Below, in pieces: positions 1-5,418 of a DNA stretch of 11,602 bases. Numbering within the stretch: the first letter of the stretch is position 1; each line of letters starts with the position of its first letter. The notes beneath the pieces are model-generated. The model was not told the DNA's origin. It did not search any database and saw only the letters and a list, made by a program, of their open reading frames with translations. The translations under genes were made by a program, and so were the position numbers. The stretch comes from an uncultured Succinivibrio sp. (lineage in GTDB: Bacteria > Pseudomonadota > Gammaproteobacteria > Enterobacterales > Succinivibrionaceae): the NCBI GenBank assembly GCA_900767695.1, contig CAAGAC010000031.1:1-11602 (forward strand). The letters are read 5' to 3'.

Positions 1-2
1 CG

Positions 3-227
3 TTCATCAACCACGTGAGCCTGCTGTACTACTACGGCTTGATCAATGCCCTGCATGATGCCAGGCTGGACTCACGCATCTCGCCGAAGGACGCGCTGCG
101 CACCGCGAGGAACCTGGTCAAGCAGATCCCGGCCAAGGGAGGCGCCCCGGTGCTGAGCCCCGTGGATGCCGCCACCGGCAAGCTATTCTGCGCCCTTGGC
201 ATCAAGCTCGACGATCATTGGCTTTGA
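3..227 (+). CDS. Probable IS1634/IS4-type transposase, C-terminal fragment
   Basis: This is the 3' end of a gene whose start lies outside the window. The frame is open from base 3 and stops at TGA 225-227, giving about 74 residues. The GTG at 15 is only an internal valine codon. The segment starts FINHVSLLYYYGLINAL, followed by a short charged stretch and an ending with LFCALGIKL. From memory, this Phe-Ile-Asn then Leu-Tyr-Tyr-Tyr pattern resembles the tail of IS1634-family (DDE, IS4 superfamily) transposases, after the last catalytic glutamate. The DDE residues themselves would be upstream and cannot be checked. I could not define the right inverted repeat of an insertion sequence; a 10-bp palindrome, TCTTATAAGA, lies at 235-244 just past the stop. 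The family call is inference from a short tail and is moderately secure. Confidence 0.55.
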   Translation, partial: FINHVSLLYYYGLINALHDARLDSRISPKDALRTARNLVKQIPAKGGAPVLSPVDAATGKLFCALGIKLDDHWL

Positions 228-351
228 AGTTATGTCTTATAAGAATACTTGTTGGAAAACAGTAAAATAGTCAGAGACTCCCAAATGAAGCTTTTATCCG
301 TCAAAACATGTTAGAATATGATTTGACAAGAAAAACTGGAGTTGAGATCTT
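228..351 (+). other. AT-rich flank, possible CRISPR leader remnant
   Basis: There is no open reading frame of note here. The stretch is AT-rich and runs straight from the transposase stop into the first CRISPR repeat. If the most diverged repeat (472-499) marks the distal end of the array, as is usual, then this side is the leader side. A TTGACA at 323-328 lacks a convincing -10 partner, and a TAGAAT at 312-317 lacks a convincing -35. The leader and promoter role is inference only. Confidence 0.3.
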
Positions 352-499
352 GTTACTCACCGCGTAAGTGATTTAGAAAAAGACTGCATGTACTGTATCG
401 GCCTATATTCTGTTACTCACCGCGTAGGTAATTTAGAAAAATTGCGGGCCGCCGAACAGGTAGTTCGTATTGTTAGTCACCGCGTAGGTGATATGAAAA
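352..499 (+). CRISPR. Minimal type I-F-like CRISPR array, three repeats and two spacers
   Basis: Three 28-base repeats lie at 352-379, 412-439 and 472-499, separated by two unrelated 32-base spacers (380-411 and 440-471), so the period is exactly 60. The first two repeats begin GTTACTCACC and end TTTAGAAA. In the middle, TCACC and GGTGA form a 5-bp stem around the loop GCGTA. This is the architecture of known type I-F repeats (28-nt repeat, 32-nt spacer, 5-bp stem with 5-nt loop, GTTC...AGAAA ends), although the exact sequence differs from the common E. coli and Pseudomonas versions. Each copy has changes: repeat 1 has A for G at 367 and repeat 2 has A for G at 430, both weakening the stem. 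Repeat 3 has G for C at 476 and a rearranged tail (ATATGAAAA), typical of a terminal degenerate repeat. No cas gene is visible. A 73-codon frame through the array (388-609) is treated as chance. Confidence 0.75.
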
Positions 500-717
500 A
501 GTTGAGATTGCTCTGTGACTGCATATCGTTAGCCATTGAGCAAGCTCAATCGGAAAGACCAACTCCGGTTCTTTGCTCTGATCTTGGATTCGAGTTTTCT
601 CAGCTTTAGACTCTTAGTGCTGTGATTGGAGGTGTCTGAGCAATGCTTTTGCATCGCCAGAATCCAGCGGCATGGGACGGCAAGCTTTAATCCATGGCAT
701 TTCGGTCCCTACACAAC
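500..717. other. Low-GC stretch with no recognisable gene
   Basis: No further CRISPR repeat is found at the expected next position (532-559). On the plus strand only the tail of a chance frame through the array runs to 609. On the minus strand a short open frame continues from the HTH remnant, through a possible ATG at 721-719 overlapping its stop, and ends at TAA around 614. It would encode 35 residues ending ALLRHLQSQH. I do not recognise it; it may be the displaced tail of the broken gene next to it. Confidence 0.35.
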
Positions 718-929
718 TCATTCCATAATCAAACTCAAGCGTTCTCCCATTGCCGCGCACATACGTTCCAGCGAGAGAGTCTAGTCGATGTGGTAAGCCT
801 CAAGTTCATTGAGAGCTGAGAGGTGGACATGCTCAGATTCCGCGCAACGCTGGCCATTGTCAACCTTTTGCGCACCATTAAATTGCCCTGTCTGCGACGA
901 GAAACACGGATGGAAGAGAGGGAAACAAG
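718..929 (-). pseudogene. Decayed XRE/HTH-type regulator (antitoxin-like) remnant
   Basis: Two pieces of one plausible protein appear in different minus-strand frames. The upstream piece (from about 929, with an ATG at 878) reads LTMASVARNLSMSTSQLS, which fits helices 2 and 3 of an XRE-type helix-turn-helix (alternating Val-Ala, Leu, Met-Ser, Ser-Gln-Leu-Ser). The downstream piece lies in another frame, reads TLSLERMCAAMGERLSLIME and ends at TGA 720-718. It fits the last helix and extension of small HTH antitoxins (Leu-Glu-Arg-Met/Ile-x-x-Ala-x-Gly pattern). The spacing between the pieces is right for one domain. Joining them needs a frameshift near 815 and reading through an in-frame TAG at 783-781. 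No intact start or SD is evident. A perfect palindrome sits at the upstream end, as expected for an autoregulated HTH gene. No toxin partner is recognisable. This is pattern-based inference, not a database match. Confidence 0.42.
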
Positions 930-946
930 TTAGTTTAGACTAACTT
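927..946. promoter_or_regulatory. Perfect palindrome, candidate operator
   Basis: AAGTTAGT at 927-934 and ACTAACTT at 939-946 are exact inverted copies around the 4-base centre TTAG. The site lies at the 5' side of the HTH remnant on the minus strand, where an autorepressor would bind. Neither orientation has a run of T, so it is not an intrinsic terminator. The operator role is inferred from position and symmetry. Confidence 0.4.
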
Positions 947-1046
947 AGTGAACGAAAAGAAACCTAAATTGGTCGTTTTCTTGCCAAACGAAAATTTGGA
1001 TCTGGGTGTAATTTCTTGAGAATTAAGAAAATTCAATAAGATAGGA

Positions 1047-1136
1047 TGGCGGTGAGATCGGGATTCGAACCCGAGATACGCTTTCGCGTATACACGCTTT
1101 CCAGGCGTGCTCCTTCAGCCACTCGGACATCTCACC
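1047..1136 (-). tRNA. serX: tRNA-Ser (anticodon GGA)
   Basis: On the minus strand the gene starts GGTGAGA at 1136 and closes with TCTCACC, discriminator G and an encoded CCA at 1049-1047. The 7-bp acceptor stem pairs perfectly. The anticodon loop contains GGA (complement of 1102-1100), reading UCC/UCU serine codons. A long variable arm (GTATACGCGAAAGCGTATC) confirms a class II tRNA, and the TTCGAA T-loop is present. Overall it closely resembles E. coli tRNA-Ser(GGA). It stands alone, with its own promoter upstream at 1168-1195. No convincing GC-rich terminator follows; only a weak AT-rich TTTCTT/AAGAAA hairpin is found near 1012-1031. The symbol is a guess from E. coli nomenclature; the tRNA identity is firm. 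Confidence 0.96.
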
Positions 1137-1167
1137 ATTTTGACTGTTCGTCGAAAGAACGGTGCTT

Positions 1168-1195
1168 ATTCTAATGGAAAAATCTTTCTTTGCAA
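1168..1195 (-). promoter_or_regulatory. Sigma70-type promoter of tRNA-Ser
   Basis: Reading the minus strand, TTGCAA (-35, 1195-1190) and TAGAAT (-10, 1173-1168) are separated by 16 bases in an AT-rich setting. Transcription would begin near 1161, giving a 5' leader of about 25 bases ahead of the tRNA at 1136. Both boxes are close to consensus and the position suits the tRNA. Confidence 0.65.
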
Positions 1196-1235
1196 GGTTT
1201 TTTTGAAGACCGCGTAAAGTCCGCCCCGCCAAGCC

Positions 1236-1955
1236 TCAGTGGACGCGGTAGTGAAGCCCGACGTAGCCGCAGTCGTCATGCTCGCAGCTTACAAGCTCAA
1301 GCGTGTGACCGCAGCCAGGAGTGAGCGACTTGGCCGCCGGGATCTCGAAGACCGACAGCGACGAGCTCATGCCGTCGATGCCTGGGTAGATGATGAGCAC
1401 GAGATCGTCGATGAGGCCGCGCTCGAGGAAGCTTCCATTGAGCGAGCCGCCTCCCTCGAGAACCAAGTTGCGCAAGCCGAAATCATTAAGCAGGGAGCAG
1501 AGCGCTATCTCGGGATCAGTCCCGTCGTCGCCTGCGAAGGTGTAGGAGATCTCGTGCTCGCGCAGGTAGCGCATGTACTCCTCGGAGGCGGTTTTGGCGC
1601 CAAGCACGGCGATGATGTTGCTGCCGTTGCGCTTGTTGTGCTCGTAGGCAAGCGTCCCGTCGCCGTCGAATACCGCAGTCATCATCACCTCGTCGCGGAT
1701 CCCCCTGAAGAAGTGAGGATCGCGAGGCTGGGTGCGCGCTCCATTGTGCTTGAACTCGGGGATCCCGAAGAAGTTTCTCACCGTCTTGAGTCCAAGCAGG
1801 TTGCCGTCTGGCCCAAGGCTGTTCAGCGTGCGGTAGTAGAGATCAGGGCCCGAGCCTTCTGACTTCCTGTACTGCGGCGGCCAGCGGTTGCGGTCTATCC
1901 TGCCGTCAACCGAGCATTCCATGAGGCAGGTGATGTGTGGTCTGGATAGCATCAT
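1236..1955 (-). CDS. RibD C-terminal/dihydrofolate reductase family oxidoreductase
   Basis: The 239-residue protein has the single-domain RibD_C/DHFR-like fold. The N-terminal strand motif MECSVDGRI (residues 12-20) matches the family's SLDG(R/K)I element. The pyridine-nucleotide-binding segment VLEGGGSLNGSFLERGLIDDL is replaced here only by its core: LEGGGSLNGSFL (166-177), followed by a strand LVLIIYPGIDG. No deaminase domain (the N-terminal half of full RibD) is present. It therefore belongs with stand-alone pyrimidine-reductase-like NADPH oxidoreductases, many of unknown substrate, acting in the cytoplasm. The start is taken at ATG 1955-1953, because AGGAG lies 8 bases upstream and the longer frame to 2003 would translate through a hairpin. 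It is the first gene after the trb operon on the same strand, but the hairpin at 1976-2001 separates them. I infer no functional link. Substrate and pathway cannot be read from sequence alone. Confidence 0.8.
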   Translation of the reverse strand: MMLSRPHITCLMECSVDGRIDRNRWPPQYRKSEGSGPDLYYRTLNSLGPDGNLLGLKTVRNFFGIPEFKHNGARTQPRDPHFFRGIRDEVMMTAVFDGDGTLAYEHNKRNGSNIIAVLGAKTASEEYMRYLREHEISYTFAGDDGTDPEIALCSLLNDFGLRNLVLEGGGSLNGSFLERGLIDDLVLIIYPGIDGMSSSLSVFEIPAAKSLTPGCGHTLELVSCEHDDCGYVGLHYRVH

Positions 1956-1975
1956 GGGAGGATCTCCTGTCAAGT

Positions 1976-2001
1976 GAGGGCGCGGCAGATGCCGCGCCCT
2001 C
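1976..2001. terminator. GC-rich hairpin after the trb operon, likely terminator
   Basis: GAGGGCGCGGCA (1976-1987) and its exact inverted copy (1990-2001) form a 12-bp stem that extends by further A-T pairs outside. A smaller AGCGCC/GGCGCT hairpin lies at 2007-2020, directly after the trbL stop. On the minus strand (the trb direction) the big stem is followed only by ACTTGACA. On the plus strand it is followed by ATTTTAG, a better U-tract. It plausibly separates trbL from the reductase gene, perhaps in both directions, but it is not a textbook terminator for the operon strand. Confidence 0.5.
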
Positions 2002-2022
2002 ATTTTAGCGCCTGGGCGCTTC

Positions 2023-2940
2023 TCAGTGCCCGAGAATGCGCGAGACCACCGGGATGTTCATGCGCACCGTGCCTGAGTCCGGGTGCGAGGCCACAAGCGA
2101 GCCGACGATCGAGGGCAGCCTTGCAGTGAGCGCGTAGATGAAGAGCGAGGTGAAGAGCACGACCCCGGCGTCCTGCATGTTCAGGTGCCGCTTGAGCGCC
2201 GCGACCTTGCCGGCGAGATCCTCGAGCACCCCGAAGCCGGCGTTGCAGATGAGGATCATGGTCATGAGCTCAAGCGAGAGCGAGAAGATCACGCGCAGGT
2301 ACGAGACTGCTATGTCGCGCGTGTTGCTGAAAGCGCCGAAGCCCAGCACGAACACCCCGCACACGCAGAAGATGTAGGCGGTGAGGTAGAGCGTGATGTA
2401 GCGGATCGTGACCAGGAACATCGTCACCGTGAAGAACAGGATCATGAGCTGCAGCACGAGGGCGGAGGGCAGGTTAGCGATCGACGAGCTCACGGCCTTG
2501 TTGAGCGTGCGCGTGGTGTTGAAGGTGCAGTCGAGGATCTCGGAAGGGCCTATGGCGCGGTCGTTGGTGACCGAGGAGAGCGACTTCACGATGCTCGTGC
2601 CGATCGCCGTGCCGTTTGCCAGCAGGAAGTGGAAGGCGCCGGTGAGCAGGCAGAGCCTCACCAGCACCGCGAAGAACGATGCCGGATCCCCCTGCTTGAA
2701 GATGAGCTTGATCCCCGAGACCACGATCGATATGGCAAGCAGGATCCAGAAGAGCCTCTCGGCGGCGTCCTTGATCGGGTTGGCGTAGCGCGAGGCTCCG
2801 GCGATGAAGGAGTCGGCGACGAAGTTGAGCACGCCGTCGGGCGTTAGCTCCTTGGCCGCGTGCGCGCAGCAGGGCGCGAGGACCAGGGCCGCCACGATGG
2901 CTGCGCGTGCGAGGGCGCGCGCGGTTTCAGTACCTGGCAT
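2023..2940 (-). CDS. trbL: TrbL, VirB6-like polytopic inner-membrane protein of the T4SS
   Basis: The 305-residue protein is the channel-forming inner-membrane component of the mating-pair system. Residues 1-28 form a signal-like segment ending CCAHA. Hydrophobic spans follow at about 63-82, 88-108, 160-180, 184-204, 212-236 and 258-282. The signature region GFGAFSNTRDIAVSYLRVIF (200-219), followed by a hydrophobic helix, matches the conserved TrbL core. The start is ATG 2940-2938, with GGAGGAG 7 bases upstream; longer in-frame extensions are shadow of trbJ. It overlaps trbJ by 14 bases and is the last gene of the operon. RP4 TrbL is 528 residues, and the long low-complexity C-terminal tail is absent here, so this is a short version. 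No frameshift is visible at the end. The family call is strong; whether the short form is complete is open. Confidence 0.85.
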   Translation of the reverse strand: MPGTETARALARAAIVAALVLAPCCAHAAKELTPDGVLNFVADSFIAGASRYANPIKDAAERLFWILLAISIVVSGIKLIFKQGDPASFFAVLVRLCLLTGAFHFLLANGTAIGTSIVKSLSSVTNDRAIGPSEILDCTFNTTRTLNKAVSSSIANLPSALVLQLMILFFTVTMFLVTIRYITLYLTAYIFCVCGVFVLGFGAFSNTRDIAVSYLRVIFSLSLELMTMILICNAGFGVLEDLAGKVAALKRHLNMQDAGVVLFTSLFIYALTARLPSIVGSLVASHPDSGTVRMNIPVVSRILGH

Positions 2941-3700
2941 TGAGCCGCTCCTCCATGCTGAAGTGCTCAGAGCGCACCTCGTCGCCGCCTTCGAGCAGCT
3001 CGCGCGATCCCTCCTGCTGCGCGAGCGCGACGTTGTGCGCCGAGGCCGCCTCGTGGGCCTGGATGCGCAGCAGGGTGTTGATGCTCGTCCCAAGATCGGC
3101 AAGCTGCGCCGTGGACGCCGCGTTGACCTTGGCGAGGGTGTCGAGCCCGGCGCCGAGTCCGTCGGCGGCGCGCGCCTCGAAGCTCAGCTGCTCGAGCTTG
3201 CGTATGGACTCGCCGATCGCCCTTGAGTTCTCCTCCGCGCTCTGCATCGCCTGCGCCGCGTAGTCGATCGAGTTCGAGTCCATGCGCGAGAGCACCTCGC
3301 GGAAGGAGCACCTCTTGTAGGATGTTTGCTGGGACTTGATGCATTCGCGCCACGCCTCTGCCTTCTTGAAGGAGGAGAGGTAGGAGGAGAGGCTGCCGTA
3401 GCTCTTCCAAAGGGCGGCCGAGGCGTGGAGCACGCCAAGCGAGTTCTCGTTGAGCTCGTCGACCTGCTCCCAGGTCTCCTTCATCGGCGTCTCGTGATCC
3501 TTGCCCGCAAGCTCCATCGCCTTCTGGGCCTGGGAGCGCAGCTCCTCGGTCTGGCGCTGGTTCTCGCGCGACCACGCCCTCATGGTGTCAAGCGAGTCCG
3601 AGAGCTTTGACGATATGTCGCGCAGGATGCTCTCGTTGACGTCCGCGCGGCAGACTAAGGATGCGGCAATGAGCGATGCCAGCGCGATTTTCCTGATCAT
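2927..3700 (-). CDS. trbJ: TrbJ, VirB5-like periplasmic T4SS protein
   Basis: The 257-residue protein starts with a signal peptide (MIRKIALASLIAASLVCRA, cleavage near 19). The rest is almost entirely charged, helical and coiled-coil-like, with the WKSYGSLSSYLSSF element at about 92-105, followed by a short cysteine-bracketed stretch and long Ala/Glu-rich helices. This fits the TrbJ/VirB5 family, which works at the pilus base or tip and in donor-recipient contact. The start is ATG 3700-3698, overlapping the trbI stop in ATGA, with GGAGG about 10 bases upstream. The frame is open far upstream (to 4273), but that part is shadow of trbI. The position right after trbI is the same as in RP4. Sequence identity within VirB5-like proteins is generally low, so order and layout carry much of the call. 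Confidence 0.78.
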   Translation of the reverse strand: MIRKIALASLIAASLVCRADVNESILRDISSKLSDSLDTMRAWSRENQRQTEELRSQAQKAMELAGKDHETPMKETWEQVDELNENSLGVLHASAALWKSYGSLSSYLSSFKKAEAWRECIKSQQTSYKRCSFREVLSRMDSNSIDYAAQAMQSAEENSRAIGESIRKLEQLSFEARAADGLGAGLDTLAKVNAASTAQLADLGTSINTLLRIQAHEAASAHNVALAQQEGSRELLEGGDEVRSEHFSMEERLNARY

Positions 3701-4992
3701 CTTGAAAAGGCCTCCGTTCCGTATGGTCCGTTGAAGTAGATGTCGCGCGTCACCGCGACCGAGAAGCTGAAGCCTGGCCTGACGCTCAATGTCGGGGAGA
3801 GGTTGAGGTTGCGGTCGAGGATCCTTGACAGGGTGTTGCTCAGGCTGTCGCCGGCCGACTGGCTCAGGGCCGAGCCGTAGCTGTAGCTGCCGTCGGCATT
3901 GCGCTCCGAGGTGCTCGCCACGGCGCTTACGGACGAGATCAGGAATGATCCCGTGAATATCCTGAGGAAGTGGTTGTCGACGTCGGACTCGAAGCCGGCG
4001 CCGTCGGCTCCCTGGCCCGGCATCGCGCCAAGCGAGAGCGAGGCGCCGTCGGGGAAGAGCAGGCGCGAGAACGCGATGAAGAGCCTCTGGGCGCCGTAGC
4101 CTGGCGATGCGCCGTACTGGCCAGTGATCATCGTTCCTGCGGGGATCAGCACGTCGCGGCCGCGCACCGAGTCGAGCACGTCCGACGGAACCTGGGCCGT
4201 GATCTGGCCCGGGAGGTCCGAGTTCACGGCGGTGACGAGCACCGCCGGGATCACGCTTCCCTGCCTCAGGCACCAGGGCGTCCTCATGCCCTCGACTTTT
4301 GAATTGAGGACAAACTCGCCGTCTCCCTCAAGCTCGGCGTAGTCCGAGAGGGTGCGGTAGCGGTTCTCGCGGCTGTCCTGCGCGCCGTCCCGCGCCGAGG
4401 CCTTGCGCGCGGCAGCCTCCGGCAGCTGCTGATCCTTGGGCTGATCCTTCCTAAGCTCGATGCGCGACGGGGCGCGCAGCGCCTGCTCGAAGCTGCGAAG
4501 CCGCTCCTCGCGCCGCGCGTCCTGCCGCGCAGGCTGCTGGATCGGCGCGCTTTGGACAGCAGGCTCTCCTTGGGCTCCCGTGTAGGCGCGGTAGTCGCTT
4601 TCAAAGGCAGGGCCCCTGCCTTCGGGGCGCTTGACGCCCTCAAGCGAGTCGGCGTAGTCCGCGGCGTCCCTGGCCTCCTCGGACAGCGCCCTTGCCTTCT
4701 CCCGAAGCTCCTCTGGCGTGAGCTCGTCGTTCTGCGGCCCCTGGGCGCGCCTCAGGCGCTCCTGCCTCTTCTTTTGGTCTTTCACGATCACGCTCTCCCC
4801 GCGCGCAAGCATCGCCTTGAAATCGCGCTGATCAGATGGCGAGACCGCCTGCGGAGTTTCCTGCGCATCGTCCGTGCTCCCGGGCCCTAGGAAAAATAGC
4901 GCCGAGATCACGGCCGACGAGATCACCAGCCCGATGATGAGAGGGACGCGGCTGATGGGCCCTTCGCCGAGCACCTGGTTCTGTCCGCGCAT
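3697..4992 (-). CDS. trbI: TrbI, VirB10-like T4SS core-complex protein
   Basis: The 431-residue protein spans the envelope. It has a short cytoplasmic N-terminus, one membrane helix (residues 16-36) and a long charged, Gln/Glu/Arg/Pro-rich periplasmic linker (about 40-215). The VirB10 beta-barrel domain follows from about 240. Within it are GSVIPAVLVTAVNSDLPGQ (245-263), VLIPAGTMITGQY (281-293), an antenna-like region around 325-360 and the closing NLSPTLSVRPGFSFSV segment (397-412), all typical of TrbI/VirB10. It forms the outer-membrane-spanning core with TrbG and the VirB7-position lipoprotein, and contacts the ATPases on the inside. The ATG at 4992-4990 directly follows the trbH stop (TGAATG), with GGAGG 5 bases upstream. 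The stop overlaps the trbJ start (ATGA). Length is normal for the family. Confidence 0.93.
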   Translation of the reverse strand: MRGQNQVLGEGPISRVPLIIGLVISSAVISALFFLGPGSTDDAQETPQAVSPSDQRDFKAMLARGESVIVKDQKKRQERLRRAQGPQNDELTPEELREKARALSEEARDAADYADSLEGVKRPEGRGPAFESDYRAYTGAQGEPAVQSAPIQQPARQDARREERLRSFEQALRAPSRIELRKDQPKDQQLPEAAARKASARDGAQDSRENRYRTLSDYAELEGDGEFVLNSKVEGMRTPWCLRQGSVIPAVLVTAVNSDLPGQITAQVPSDVLDSVRGRDVLIPAGTMITGQYGASPGYGAQRLFIAFSRLLFPDGASLSLGAMPGQGADGAGFESDVDNHFLRIFTGSFLISSVSAVASTSERNADGSYSYGSALSQSAGDSLSNTLSRILDRNLNLSPTLSVRPGFSFSVAVTRDIYFNGPYGTEAFSR

Positions 4993-5418
4993 TCAGGCCT
5001 CCGTCACCAGGATGGAGGATGCCGGGCGCGGCGTCCCCGAGGAGAAGTCCCAGCGCTGGGAGAGGGCGATTGCGTTGGCCCTGAGCGTGACTAGGGGCGC
5101 TATGCCGCAGTCGGCTATCTCAAGAAGCGCCGATCCGGTGCAGCGCTCTCCATCCTCGCAAGGCGCGATGCCAGCCGATCTGAGCGCCTCCTTCAGGACC
5201 TCGCGGCTGCGGCCTCCTGCGCGCACCCCGTCGCTGACGCGGCCGCTTTTAGCCAGGGTTGCGGCCAGCGCGGCCGCGGGAGCGCGCAGCAGCGCCTCGT
5301 CCTGCGCGGTGGCGCAGTCATCCTGCGCCGTGCCGCCCAGGCTTGCCGAGGAGAGTGCGATCGCCGCGCAGGCGAGGATCCCCGGCACGGCCTTCCACAA
5401 GCTTTTACTATCCGACAT
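4993..5418 (-). CDS. trbH: TrbH-like envelope protein, possible lipoprotein
   Basis: This 141-residue protein sits between trbG and trbI, exactly where RP4 encodes the lipoprotein TrbH. The N-terminus is signal-like (residues 8-28), with ILAC at 14-17 as an imperfect lipobox (Leu rather than Ala/Ser/Thr at -2). Signal peptidase I cleavage near residues 25-29 is an alternative. The C-terminal half follows a pattern I associate with TrbH: LKEALRSAGIA (75-85), a cysteine pair (87, 93), a strand LVTLRANAIALSQRW (109-123) and an ending PASSILVTEA. In a T4SS core a VirB7-type lipoprotein anchors VirB9 to the outer membrane, and that role is inferred here. It overlaps trbG by 11 bases and abuts trbI; GGAG lies 7 bases before the ATG. 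Similarity is weak, so the name rests mainly on synteny. Confidence 0.58.
   Translation of the reverse strand: MSDSKSLWKAVPGILACAAIALSSASLGGTAQDDCATAQDEALLRAPAAALAATLAKSGRVSDGVRAGGRSREVLKEALRSAGIAPCEDGERCTGSALLEIADCGIAPLVTLRANAIALSQRWDFSSGTPRPASSILVTEA

Noticed and set aside
388..609. A 73-codon plus-strand open frame covering part of the repeats, with a 20-residue periodic pattern (VTHRVGNLEK, VSHRVGDMKK).
   Set aside because: The period is a by-product of the 60-base CRISPR unit falling in frame. There is no SD before its ATG, and the spacer-derived parts are unrelated to each other.
1047..1136. tRNA-Ser as the attachment site of the trb region.
   Set aside because: Integration at the tRNA 3' end would place the element below 1047, not on the trb side, and I saw no second copy of the tRNA 3' end in the window.
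1023..1232. A minus-strand 69-codon frame across the tRNA.
   Set aside because: It reads straight through tRNA-Ser; the tRNA explains the sequence fully.
1239..1862. A 207-codon plus-strand open frame opposite the reductase gene.
   Set aside because: It is the antisense shadow of a GC-rich real gene with family motifs on the minus strand. The same applies to the many long plus-strand frames opposite the trb genes.
1956..2003. A 16-residue longer N-terminus for the reductase, from 2003.
   Set aside because: It would translate a perfect hairpin and has no SD, while ATG 1955 has AGGAG at 8 bases and starts just before the family's first strand.
2804..3263. Plus-strand frames of 118-140 codons across the trbJ/trbL junction.
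   Set aside because: They are antisense to two genes with signal peptides and SDs and show no domain or start signal of their own.
2927..4273. A 448-codon form of trbJ.
   Set aside because: The first 190 or so codons are a low-quality Arg/Pro/Gly-rich shadow of trbI. The signal peptide and SD place the start at 3700.
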